NCBI RefSeq assembly: GCF_001005215.1
Contig: NZ_LBNQ01000025.1
Span: 62,001 to 126,000, forward strand
DNA from: Lampropedia cohaerens
GTDB taxonomy: Bacteria; Pseudomonadota; Gammaproteobacteria; Burkholderiales; Burkholderiaceae_C
Reading direction: 5' to 3'
Length of the DNA: 64,000 bases
Below are positions 19,537 to 27,716 of this stretch, in pieces (position 1 is the first letter of the stretch; the number at the start of each line of letters is the position of its first letter). Made by a program: the position numbers and the translations under genes. The notes below the pieces were generated by a model. It saw nothing but the letters and a program-made list of their open reading frames with translations. It was not told the DNA's origin and did not search any database.

Positions 19537-21488
19537 GCCGTTGCTCCTGCCGCGTCGCCGCGCGGCGCTCTCGGATTGGAAAGGGTTGCCGCTGTGGCCG
19601 ACTGCGGCTCCGTCAGGCGTGCATTGGCCAGTTGTGCCACATCCAGGATCAGTGCCACCGCGCCGTCGCCAAGCAGGGTCGCGGCTGCCACGTAGGGCAG
19701 CTTGCGAAAGTGGCGCTCCACATTCTTGACCACCACCTGCTGGTGATCGAGCAGCACATCGACCAGTACCGCCACACGCCGCGTCCCGCTGCGCAACACG
19801 ACCAGGGTGGCATTGCACGCCTGGCTGCCATCCTGGCGCCGCACGCCCAGCAGCGTATCCAGCGCTACGATCGGGCAATACCCGCCATGCGGCACCTGCT
19901 CCGCCAGCGGACGACTGGCCGGAGCCGCATCGCCGCGCAGGCGCATGAGCATCTGCACGCCCTGTACGGTCTGGATGTCCGCCTGCCCGGCAGGCATGGA
20001 GGCCTCGACCGCCGCCAGCGGCAGCACATAGCGCTCACTGCCCACCTGCACCAGCAACCCGTCGGTGATCGCCAGCGTCAGCGGCAGCCACAGTGTCACC
20101 ACCGTGCCTTCGCCAACGCGCGATTCGATGGCGATGCGCCCACCCAGCGCATGCACATTGCTTTGCACCACGTCCATGCCCACGCCGCGCCCGGAAATGT
20201 CGGTGACGGCATCGCTGGTGCTCAGCCCTGGCGTGAACGCCAGCTGCCACACCTGCGCGTCCGGCGCATCCGCATCCATGGCCACGCCGCTGGCATGCGC
20301 GCGTGCGAGCAACTGCTCGCGCGAGAGGCCCCGACCGTCGTCGCGCACTTCGATGACGACCTCCGCGCCTTCATGCCGTGCGGCCAACTGCAATCGTCCC
20401 ACCTCGGGCTTGCCCGCCTGGCGCCGCTGCGCGGGCGTCTCGAAGCCGTGGTCCATGCTATTGCGCACCAGCTGGATCAACGGATCGGTCAGCCGCTCCA
20501 CCACGGCCTTGTCGAGTTCTGTGGCATCGCCACTGGTTTCCAGACGCACCTGCTTGCCAAGCCGCTGTGCCAGTGCGTGCACCAGACGCGGCAGGCGCTG
20601 AAACAGCTGCGACGCAGGCACCATACGCGCCTGCATCACCGCCTCGCGCAGGCTGCGCAGCAGCATCTTCTGTCGCCGAATCGTGGGCGCCAGATGCGAG
20701 CGCTGCTGCTGGGGCAGCGCGGTCACCGCCTGCTGCAGGGTCGTCTGCGCAACGATCAGCTCACCGACCAGATCGACAATGCCATCGATCCGCCCGATCG
20801 GCACCCGCACGCTGCTGGCATTGCCTGCGGCGTCGGTCCATGGTGCCGTCCAGTCTTCCGCCACCAACGGCGGCTCCGAATGGTGTGGCGTGTCGCTGTG
20901 CGACTGGCCAGGGGGCACGCCGGGGGCGTCGTCGTCAAACCAGCCGAAGTCCTCGCCTTCGCGCGCCACGTCACCAGTGGCAGGGGCAGCCCCACCCGCG
21001 TCACCTTCAGCGGGGGCAGCGTCTTGTGCACGCTGGCCGGCACCGCCATGCTGGTGCAGTGTCTGGGCGGCTTCCTGGGCCCTGGCAATGACTGCGGGGG
21101 CCACTGCCTGCCCGCGCGCGTGCTGCACGACCATGGCCCGCATCGCATCGGAGGCCGCGAGCATGTGCTCGATGCATTCGGAGCTCGGGCGCGCATGCCC
21201 CTTGCGCCAGGCATCCAGCAAGGTCTCCATTGCATGTGCCAGTCGGGCAACCGCGTCGAAACCAAAAGTGGCTGCCCCGCCCTTTATGGAGTGGGCACAG
21301 CGAAACAGCGCTTGCAGGTGGCTCTCCTGGTCGGCGCCTGCGCGGGTGTCCAGCAGCAGCCGCTCCAGCTCGTCGAGGTTGTCCTGCGCCTCATCAAAGA
21401 ACAACTGATGAAACTGCTGGAAGTCAAGCTGCGGCAGTGAGAAAGGCGGTGCCTTCGAACGTTCCGTCACGGCCCTGCCCCCTGCCAT
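19527..21488 (-). CDS. cheA: Chemotaxis histidine kinase CheA
   Basis: CheA autophosphorylates and passes phosphate to CheY and CheB. 653 residues. Domain order: HPt (about 22-125, phospho-His66 in CAHSIKGG), an acidic Pro/Ala-rich linker, dimerisation domain (VRVPIGRIDGIVDLVGELIVAQ), ATPase domain with the N-box LVRNSMDHGFE and GRGVGMDVV, and a CheW-like regulatory domain at the C-terminus. No separate CheY/CheB-docking P2 domain is obvious; the linker is low-complexity. The ATG shares one base with the TGA of cheY. Confidence 0.96.
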   Translation of the reverse strand: MAGGRAVTERSKAPPFSLPQLDFQQFHQLFFDEAQDNLDELERLLLDTRAGADQESHLQALFRCAHSIKGGAATFGFDAVARLAHAMETLLDAWRKGHARPSSECIEHMLAASDAMRAMVVQHARGQAVAPAVIARAQEAAQTLHQHGGAGQRAQDAAPAEGDAGGAAPATGDVAREGEDFGWFDDDAPGVPPGQSHSDTPHHSEPPLVAEDWTAPWTDAAGNASSVRVPIGRIDGIVDLVGELIVAQTTLQQAVTALPQQQRSHLAPTIRRQKMLLRSLREAVMQARMVPASQLFQRLPRLVHALAQRLGKQVRLETSGDATELDKAVVERLTDPLIQLVRNSMDHGFETPAQRRQAGKPEVGRLQLAARHEGAEVVIEVRDDGRGLSREQLLARAHASGVAMDADAPDAQVWQLAFTPGLSTSDAVTDISGRGVGMDVVQSNVHALGGRIAIESRVGEGTVVTLWLPLTLAITDGLLVQVGSERYVLPLAAVEASMPAGQADIQTVQGVQMLMRLRGDAAPASRPLAEQVPHGGYCPIVALDTLLGVRRQDGSQACNATLVVLRSGTRRVAVLVDVLLDHQQVVVKNVERHFRKLPYVAAATLLGDGAVALILDVAQLANARLTEPQSATAATLSNPRAPRGDAAGATAWQ

Positions 21489-21883
21489 CAGGCGCGCGCT
21501 GCCGGCGCCGTCACCCTGCGAATCACATCCACCAGCCGTACCGGGTCAAAGGGCTTGACCAGCCAACCCGTGGCTCCGGCAGCACGGCCTGCCTGCTTGA
21601 TGTCGTCGCCGGATTCGGTGGTGAGGATGAGAATGGGCGTGCTGGCATAGGCCGGCATGGCGCGCAGCCGGCGCGTCAGACCCAGCCCATCGAGTCGCGG
21701 CATGTTCTGGTCCGCCAGCACCAGCGCAATGTCATCGTGTTGCTGCGCCTGCTGCAGCGCATCTTCGCCATCAACGGCCTCCACCACTGCGTAGCCTGCC
21801 GCTTCAAGCGTATAGCACACCATGCGCCGCATGGACGGAGAGTCGTCCACGGCCAAGATACGAAGGGGCAATGTGTTGGTCAT
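21488..21883 (-). CDS. cheY: Chemotaxis response regulator CheY
   Basis: A 131-residue single receiver domain. The acidic pair is D13/D14, the phospho-acceptor is D58 in LADQNMPRLDG, the switch Thr is T88/T89 in LTTES and the lysine is K110 in VKPFD. The asparagine two residues after D58 is a position known to influence autodephosphorylation. It is first in line for phosphate from the adjacent cheA and starts with an ATGA overlap on the cheZ-like gene. Confidence 0.93.
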   Translation of the reverse strand: MTNTLPLRILAVDDSPSMRRMVCYTLEAAGYAVVEAVDGEDALQQAQQHDDIALVLADQNMPRLDGLGLTRRLRAMPAYASTPILILTTESGDDIKQAGRAAGATGWLVKPFDPVRLVDVIRRVTAPAARA

Positions 21884-22341
21884 TCTGCATCTCCATGCCC
21901 GGCTTGCGTGGCATTGTCAAACAATTCAATCGATCCCGCGCTGTCAAGCTGCATCCGAAGCGGCGGCGCGCCAATCGACTCCGTGACGTTCACCAGCGCG
22001 GCCGGCTGTCGCGCCCGTCCATCATGCAGGCTGCGCACGCAGCCTTGCAGCCGCTCACGTGCCTGACGCAGCACCTGCGCGGCTATGTCCTGCATCTGCA
22101 GGCTCACGATGGCCTGATGCAGATGCTGGCGCGCCAGCTGCGCGCCCGCCGCTCCGGAGCAATCGAGCGCGCGCATGGCATTCCCAAAGGCGGCAATCAG
22201 GCCGTCGTTTTGCTGCTGCCACAATTGCTCCAGCTGGGCGAGCTCCGCATCCGTGCACTGCAGCAACTCACCCAGTACAAAAACGCCACCGTTGGAAGCG
22301 TCGTTGGCGTGGCGAGGGTCGGTGGTGGCAGAAGCTGGCAT
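21880..22341 (-). CDS. CheZ-like helical protein (putative CheY-P phosphatase)
   Basis: A 153-residue, mostly helical protein at the head of the che operon. Residues 81-92 read LQMQDIAAQVLR: the D85-x3-Q89 pair matches the spacing of the catalytic D143/Q147 of E. coli CheZ, inside a similar QDxxxQV helix. It is shorter than CheZ (about 214 residues), so this is inference from motif and context. The C-terminus carries GSIELFD (136-142), nearly identical to the CheD tail motif; in CheZ the C-terminus docks to CheY. The overlap with cheY supports a joint role. Confidence 0.6.
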   Translation of the reverse strand: MPASATTDPRHANDASNGGVFVLGELLQCTDAELAQLEQLWQQQNDGLIAAFGNAMRALDCSGAAGAQLARQHLHQAIVSLQMQDIAAQVLRQARERLQGCVRSLHDGRARQPAALVNVTESIGAPPLRMQLDSAGSIELFDNATQAGHGDAE

Positions 22342-22764
22342 GTCAGAAATGGCTGCGAAATAGGCGCTACCTCGTCGGGCATCTGTCGGCGCGTGCGCAA
22401 CATCTCGCCCGAAAGAACGGCAACCCTTGCCGAAGGTCAGGCTAGTTTAACGACATGAAGCCGTTGGAACTCGTGCAGAGCGCGTCCATTGCAACAAATA
22501 TTCAACACTCGGGCAAGCCTTGGGCGGGGCGCAGACCTGCCCGCGCCGCCCGCATGCAACATGCGGCTGCCTACCTGCGCTCTTCGGCACCAACCGCGCG
22601 ATCCCGCCCGGGACGGCAAGGCACGACGCACCCGCTCGCTGATGAAACCACACAGGATAGCGCCACAGGGCGGATGCAACGACATAGAACAGGTTCTGAA
22701 AAGGGCGTGAACGCCGTTGCCGGATATATTCCCGACGCACAACCGGCCATGCGAGAATAGGGCG
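22342..22764. other. 423-bp divergent spacer between che operon and rnb
   Basis: The promoters of both directions must lie here, but no strong -35/-10 pair was seen. There is a short perfect hairpin CCGCATG-CAA-CATGCGG near 22552-22568. AGAACAGGTTCT at about 22687-22698 is a palindrome equal to the outer end of the MITE-like repeat. No gene was recognised. Confidence 0.45.
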
Positions 22765-24828
22765 ATGTATCTGTTGTTTGAAGAGGCTGGCAAATTCCAG
22801 GCTGGCCGCATCCTCTCCGAGGCCGATGCCTCCTCGCAGGTCGAGCTCGACAGTGGCAAGCGCGTCAAGGTCAAGAAGGCCAACGCGCTGCTGAAGTTCG
22901 AGCGGCCCGCACCCGCGGAGCTGCTGCGCCGCGCGCAGGAAAAGGCGCAGGAGATCGACCTGGACCTGGCCTGGGAATTTGCGCCGGAAGGCGATTTCAC
23001 TTTCGCTGCCCTTGCGCAGGACTATTTCAGTGCCGACGCCGATGTCGTGCACCAGGCGGCCGCCCTGCTGCGGCTGCATGAAGCGCCCCACTACTTCCGC
23101 CGTGCCGGCAAGGGCCAGTTCCGCAAGGCCCCGCAGGACGTGCTCAAGCAAGCCCTGGCCGCGATCGAGAAGAAACGCCTGCAGCAGCAACAGATCGAGG
23201 CCTGGGCCAGCGATCTGGCCGCAGGCCGCACGCCCGAACCCATTGCCGAGCAGCTCTACCGGATTCTCTTCAAGCCTGACAAGAACGCGCCCGAATACAA
23301 GGCCGTGGTGGAGGCGGCCCGCAATACTGGTGCCGCCCCGCTGGCACTACTGCAGCGCGCCGGGGCCATTCGCTCGCCCTACGAGTTCCACTGGCAGCGT
23401 TTTCTGTTCGACCAGTTCCCCAAGGGCTATGCATTTCCGGAAGTGACGGCCCCCGCGCCGCAGACCGAGCTGCCGCTGGCACCCGTACAGGCCTTCTCGA
23501 TCGACGACTCCCACACCTCGGAAATCGATGACGCACTCTCTGTGCAGGGACTGGGCAGCGGTCAGGTCACGCTGGGCATCCACATTGCCGCGCCAGGCCT
23601 GGCGATTCAGCGCGGCGATGCGCTTGACCAACTGGCACGCGCGCGGCTTTCGACGGTCTACATGCCGGGGGCCAAGCTGACCATGCTGCCTAACGACGTG
23701 GTGCAGGCCTATACGCTGGATGCAGGCCGCGCCAACCCGGCCGTGTCGCTGTACGTCGTCTATGACGAGGCGACGCTGGAGCCGCTGTCGCACGAGACCC
23801 GCATCGAACGCGTCGAGACGCTGCACAACCTGCGCTATGACCGCATCGACCATATCGTCACCGAGGACTGGCTGGCGGCACCCTCCGTCGCCGGGCAGGC
23901 CGATGTGCCGGCGGAGCTCATCGCGCTGCAGCCGCAGCTGGCCTTTCTGCACCGCCTGGCCAAGGTCCTGAAGTCGCGCCGCGAAGTCGTGCGCGGCAAG
24001 CCGGAGCACTTCTCGCGCCCGGACTACAACTTCCGCCTGCACGGACAGCAAGGCGCCATTCCAGATGGCAGCGAAACCGTCGAGATCACCACCCGCAAGC
24101 GCGGTGCACCGCTGGACCTGATCGTGGCCGAAGCCATGATCGTGGCCAACAGCCATTGGGGCGGCTGGCTGGCGCACTTCGGCGTGCCCGGCATCTACCG
24201 CAGCCAGCACAGCCTGGCGCCCGGCGTGAAGGTGCGCATGGGCACCAAACCGCTGCCCCATGCCGGCATGGGCGTGGCCAGCTATACATGGGCGACCTCG
24301 CCGCTGCGCCGCTATGTCGATCTGGTCAACCAGTGGCAAATCATCGCTGCCGTGCAGCACGGCCAGACCGCAGCGCTGGCCGCCCCCTTCAAGCCGAAAG
24401 ACGCCGAGCTGTTCTCCGTGATCAGCGCGTTCGATGCCACGTACACCGCCTACAACCGTTACCAGAGTGACATGGAGCGCTACTGGACGTTGCGCTACGT
24501 GCAGCAGAACGGCATCACCGAAATCGATGCGGCCGTGATCCGCGAAGCGCAGGAGGGCGAGCCAGCACTCGTGCGCGCAGACACGCTGCCGCTGGTGGTG
24601 CGCGTGATGGGCGCGCAAGCCCTGGCGCGCGGCAGCCGCGTGCGCGTGCGGCTGGGCGAAGCGGATCTGCTCGCCCTGGAAATCAGCGGCACCGTCATCG
24701 CCAGCCTCGCGCAGACCGCCGAGGAAGATGCCCCAGACGATGAGGAGTCGCTGCTGCCCGAGGCACTGGCCATCGCCGTTGACCTGGCCCCCGAGCCCGC
24801 CGCCCAAGAGGCCTCCGTGACGGAGTGA
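22765..24828 (+). CDS. rnb: RNB-domain exoribonuclease (RNase II family)
   Basis: A 3'-5' exoribonuclease of the RNase II/R family. 687 residues. The N-terminal half holds a non-standard helical region (residues 60-230) in place of the usual paired cold-shock domains. The RNB domain begins near 245 with FSIDDSHTSEIDDALSV, containing the clustered catalytic aspartates. The later WATSPLRRYVDL is the family signature. The C-terminus is acidic and lacks a clear S1 domain. Start at 22765 gives MYLLFEEAGKFQAGRI, typical of the Burkholderiales version. The next gene overlaps by four bases. Confidence 0.92.
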   Translation: MYLLFEEAGKFQAGRILSEADASSQVELDSGKRVKVKKANALLKFERPAPAELLRRAQEKAQEIDLDLAWEFAPEGDFTFAALAQDYFSADADVVHQAAALLRLHEAPHYFRRAGKGQFRKAPQDVLKQALAAIEKKRLQQQQIEAWASDLAAGRTPEPIAEQLYRILFKPDKNAPEYKAVVEAARNTGAAPLALLQRAGAIRSPYEFHWQRFLFDQFPKGYAFPEVTAPAPQTELPLAPVQAFSIDDSHTSEIDDALSVQGLGSGQVTLGIHIAAPGLAIQRGDALDQLARARLSTVYMPGAKLTMLPNDVVQAYTLDAGRANPAVSLYVVYDEATLEPLSHETRIERVETLHNLRYDRIDHIVTEDWLAAPSVAGQADVPAELIALQPQLAFLHRLAKVLKSRREVVRGKPEHFSRPDYNFRLHGQQGAIPDGSETVEITTRKRGAPLDLIVAEAMIVANSHWGGWLAHFGVPGIYRSQHSLAPGVKVRMGTKPLPHAGMGVASYTWATSPLRRYVDLVNQWQIIAAVQHGQTAALAAPFKPKDAELFSVISAFDATYTAYNRYQSDMERYWTLRYVQQNGITEIDAAVIREAQEGEPALVRADTLPLVVRVMGAQALARGSRVRVRLGEADLLALEISGTVIASLAQTAEEDAPDDEESLLPEALAIAVDLAPEPAAQEASVTE

Positions 24829-25712
24829 TCGCCACCGTGAAAGTGCTGGAGCGCCTGCGTCATCTCTCGCCCCTGTCCATCGCCCTACTCCTCTCGGCGG
24901 TGGTGCATGCGGTAGTGCTGTCGATCCGCTTTGTCAGCCCCGAAACGTTTCAGCGCGTACTCAACACCCAGCCGCTGGAGATCATTCTCGTCAACGCGCA
25001 AAGCGAGGAGCGCCCCCAGGAGGTCAAGGCCGTGGCACAGGTGGCACTGGCCGGTGGCGGCGACGCCGACCGTGGCCGCGCCACCAGCCCCACTCCTTAC
25101 TCGGCGCTCACCCGCATGGGCAGCGACACGGAAGAAGCCGAGCAACGTCAGGAGACCCCGCGCGAGCGGCAGAATCGCCTGCTGGCACAGCTGCGCCAGC
25201 AGGTGGCGCAGCTGCCCGTGCCTGATCCGCGCCGCACCGACCTCTCGCCCGAAGCCATTGCCCAACAGGAACGCCGGCTGCTGCTGGTCAAGCAGTTGGC
25301 GGAGATGGAGCGGCTCGTCAAGCTCGAGAACGAACGACCCAAGAAACGCTACATCAGTCCAGCCACGCAAGATGCGGTCACCGCGCTTTACCTTGATAAA
25401 GTTCGCCGCGCCATCGAGGACGTCGGCACCCGCAACTTTCCGACCCAGAACGGCCAGAAGCTCTATGGCCGTCTGGTGTTGACGGTCCTCATCAACCACG
25501 ACGGCAGCGTGCTGCAGGCGGACGTGGATGTCAGCTCCGGCAACCTGGCACTGGACCGCCGTGCCGAGGCCATCGTCTACAAGGCCGGGCCGTTTGGCAG
25601 CTTCTCGCCGGACATCCGCCGCACGGCAGACCAGATCGGCTTTACCTCCACCTTCGAGTTCAAGCGCGACGCCACGCTCGCCACGCAGATGCAGCAGGCC
25701 CGCGACCGCTAA
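24825..25712 (+). CDS. TonB-family energy-transducing protein
   Basis: A protein of about 295 residues: short cytoplasmic start, one membrane helix (IALLLSAVVHAVVLSI), a long charged periplasmic region rich in Gln, Arg and Glu (about 60-180), and a C-terminal TonB-like domain (GRLVLTVLINHDGSVLQADV ... STFEFKRD). TonB proteins pass proton-motive energy to outer-membrane transporters; no exbB/exbD or receptor is nearby. The GTG at 24825 overlaps the rnb stop; GTG at 24837 is an equally good start. Its TAA shares its last base with the first base of the MITE-like element. Confidence 0.82.
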   Translation: MIATVKVLERLRHLSPLSIALLLSAVVHAVVLSIRFVSPETFQRVLNTQPLEIILVNAQSEERPQEVKAVAQVALAGGGDADRGRATSPTPYSALTRMGSDTEEAEQRQETPRERQNRLLAQLRQQVAQLPVPDPRRTDLSPEAIAQQERRLLLVKQLAEMERLVKLENERPKKRYISPATQDAVTALYLDKVRRAIEDVGTRNFPTQNGQKLYGRLVLTVLINHDGSVLQADVDVSSGNLALDRRAEAIVYKAGPFGSFSPDIRRTADQIGFTSTFEFKRDATLATQMQQARDR

Positions 25713-25980
25713 GAACCTGTTCATGATCTTTTTATGCATCGCGCAGTCAGGCAAAAGTGCGGCGGGCAAGGCGCCTGCCGCAGCCCAGACTGGCTGTCTG
25801 CGCAAGGCGGGCAACGCCGCCCGGTGTGCTTTTACCTGGCTGCCCTTGGGGTTGGCTCGCCGGACGCACGCTGCGGCGTTACAAATCCTCGCCGGGCCAC
25901 CGGCCCGACTGCGGTTTGCGCCTTGCATCGCATCGTCTGGTGAACCAACGCGGTGTATAAAAAGACCATGAACAGGTTCT
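25712..25980. mobile_element. MITE-like element with 24-bp terminal inverted repeats
   Basis: A 269-bp non-coding element. The left end AGAACCTGTTCATGATCTTT (25712 on) and the right end, read in reverse, agree at 23 of 24 positions. There is no transposase frame. Shorter or decayed relatives are at 10283-10365 and 6281-6430. The left end begins at the last base of the tonB-like stop codon and the right end stops 8 bases before the aroE ATG, so it fills the intergenic space exactly and must supply the aroE leader. Confidence 0.75.
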
Positions 25981-25988
25981 AAGCGCCC

Positions 25989-26882
25989 ATGCCCACACCA
26001 ACACCTAGCACCGACCACTACGTTGTCATCGGCAACCCCATTGCCCACAGTCGCTCACCCGCCATTCACCAGCACTTCGCTGCCCTGACCGGGCAATCCC
26101 TGCACTACACCACCTGCCTGGCGCCGGTGGACGGATTCGCACAGACCCTTGCCAAGCTGCAGCAAGAAGGCGTCAAGGGCTGCAACGTCACCGTACCCTT
26201 CAAGGCGGAGGCGGCGCGCCTCGCCCACGACCGCGATGCACGCGTGCAGCTCGCAGGCGCGGCCAATACACTGGTGCTGCAGCCCGATGGCCACATCCTG
26301 GCCTACAACACCGATGGCATTGGCCTGGTGCGCGACATCACCGTCAATGCAGCGCAGCCTCTCTCGGATCGGCACATTCTGTTGCTGGGCGCTGGCGGAG
26401 CCGCCGCTGGCGCACTGGCCGCCCTGCTGCAGGAAGGCCCGGCAAGCGTCACCGTCGTCAATCGCACTGCCATCCGGGCCGAGGCGCTGGTGGCCAGCCA
26501 TCGGGACGTTGCGCGCGCCCACGATGTGCAACTAGGGGCACTGTCACTGGCGCAACTTGAAGGCGCATCCCTGCCGCGACAGCAAATCCTCATCAATGCC
26601 ACGGCCAGCAGCCTGCAGGGCGCGGCCTTGCCGATGCAGGCGCTGCTGCACTGCCTTGCGCCGCAGGCGTTCGTCTACGACATGATGTACGGGCAGGCTG
26701 CGCAGCCCTTCCTGCAGGCCTGCGCCAGCCACGCGCCCGGCATCACAGTACGCGATGGACTGGGCATGCTTGTCGAACAGGCGGCCGAGGCCTTTGCCAT
26801 CTGGCGCGGTGTGCGTCCTCCCGCTCAAGCGGTGCTGCAAGTGCTGCGCGCCGAGATTGACGCCACCACCGCAGGCGCGTAG
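25989..26882 (+). CDS. aroE: Shikimate dehydrogenase
   Basis: AroE reduces 3-dehydroshikimate to shikimate with NADPH in aromatic amino acid synthesis. 297 residues. It shows the substrate motif GNPIAHSRSPAIHQHF, catalytic lysine in GCNVTVPFKAEA, AANTL, YNTDGIG, the NADP turn LGAGGAAAG and the C-terminal DGLGMLVEQAAEAF. It is followed 17 bases later by mtgA. The ribosome-binding region lies within or next to the end of the MITE-like element. Confidence 0.95.
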   Translation: MPTPTPSTDHYVVIGNPIAHSRSPAIHQHFAALTGQSLHYTTCLAPVDGFAQTLAKLQQEGVKGCNVTVPFKAEAARLAHDRDARVQLAGAANTLVLQPDGHILAYNTDGIGLVRDITVNAAQPLSDRHILLLGAGGAAAGALAALLQEGPASVTVVNRTAIRAEALVASHRDVARAHDVQLGALSLAQLEGASLPRQQILINATASSLQGAALPMQALLHCLAPQAFVYDMMYGQAAQPFLQACASHAPGITVRDGLGMLVEQAAEAFAIWRGVRPPAQAVLQVLRAEIDATTAGA

Positions 26883-26899
26883 CCTCCTGCTGCCCGGCC

Positions 26900-27628
26900 A
26901 TGACCGTGTCAGTGTCCAATCGCCTGCGCAACAATCCCGTCACCAGGTGGATGTGGCGCTGGTTGATACTGTGCGCGCTTGCAGGGCTGTGCCTGCAGCT
27001 GTACTTTCTGCTGGCCACGTTGAGCCTGAACCTGTGGCAGCCGCCTTCAACGGCCTTTCAACGCACGGCCATCTGGCAAAACCTTGTGCAGCAGCGCGCA
27101 GTGCGCTGGCAGCACACCCCCGTATCGGGCGCAGCGATCTCCGATCATGCCCGCCGCGCGGTGATTGCCTCGGAGGACAGCTTGTTCTTCAGCCACCGCG
27201 GCGTCGATTGGCAAGCCCTGCGCAACGCATGGCAAAGCAACTTACAGAGTGAACGGGTACTGGGCGGCTCGACCATCACGCAACAGCTGGCCAAGAACCT
27301 GTTTCTTTCGGGCGAGCGCAGCTTTGTGCGCAAGGGCCAGGAGTTGCTGCTGGCGTGGATGCTGGAAGCGGCGCTGCCCAAGCAGCGCATCCTCGACATC
27401 TACCTCAACCAGATCGAATGGGGTGACAGCATTTACGGCATTGAAGCCGCTGCCAGGCATTACTTTGGTACCAGCGCGCGCCAGCTCTCGGCCGCGCAGG
27501 CCGCAAAACTGGCCGTGCTGCTGCCCAGCCCGCGTCGGCTGGGCGCCAATCCCCACAGCCGCTATGTCAACCAGCGTACCCGCGTCATTGTGCAACGCAT
27601 GGGAGCGGTGGAACTGCCTGGCAAATAA
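26900..27628 (+). CDS. mtgA: Monofunctional peptidoglycan glycosyltransferase
   Basis: MtgA polymerises lipid II into glycan strands (GT51) in the periplasm. 242 residues: one N-terminal membrane helix (about 17-38) and a glycosyltransferase domain with the catalytic-Glu motif VIASEDSLFFSHRGVDW, GGSTITQQLAKNLFLS, and RILDIYLNQIEWGDSIYGIEAAARHYFG. No transpeptidase domain follows, as expected. It sits directly behind aroE. Confidence 0.95.
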   Translation: MTVSVSNRLRNNPVTRWMWRWLILCALAGLCLQLYFLLATLSLNLWQPPSTAFQRTAIWQNLVQQRAVRWQHTPVSGAAISDHARRAVIASEDSLFFSHRGVDWQALRNAWQSNLQSERVLGGSTITQQLAKNLFLSGERSFVRKGQELLLAWMLEAALPKQRILDIYLNQIEWGDSIYGIEAAARHYFGTSARQLSAAQAAKLAVLLPSPRRLGANPHSRYVNQRTRVIVQRMGAVELPGK

Positions 27629-27648
27629 AACGCTTGTTCACGCGACAA

Positions 27649-27689
27649 CGTGAAAGCACCGCCAAATAGGTCTGAGCAGTGCTTTCACG
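27649..27689. terminator. Hairpin between convergent mtgA and the permease gene
   Basis: CGTGAAAGCAC (27649-27659) and GTGCTTTCACG (27679-27689) form a perfect 11-bp stem with a 19-base loop. No long T-run follows on either side, so it could end both converging transcripts without being a classic terminator. Confidence 0.5.
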
Positions 27690-27716
27690 CTTGCGCACGC
27701 CCGCTTACCTGATCGC

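Noticed and set aside
19425-21440. 671-codon plus-strand frame opposite cheW/cheA
   Set aside because: Shadow frame; His/Arg/Gln-rich low-complexity reading with no domain, while cheA on the other strand has all motifs.
23347-24807. 486-codon minus-strand frame opposite rnb
   Set aside because: Antisense to rnb, whose catalytic motifs are intact; no recognisable protein.
25734-25971. Small frames inside the MITE-like element
   Set aside because: Several overlapping frames on one strand, none with a transposase or other motif; the element is explained by its terminal repeats.
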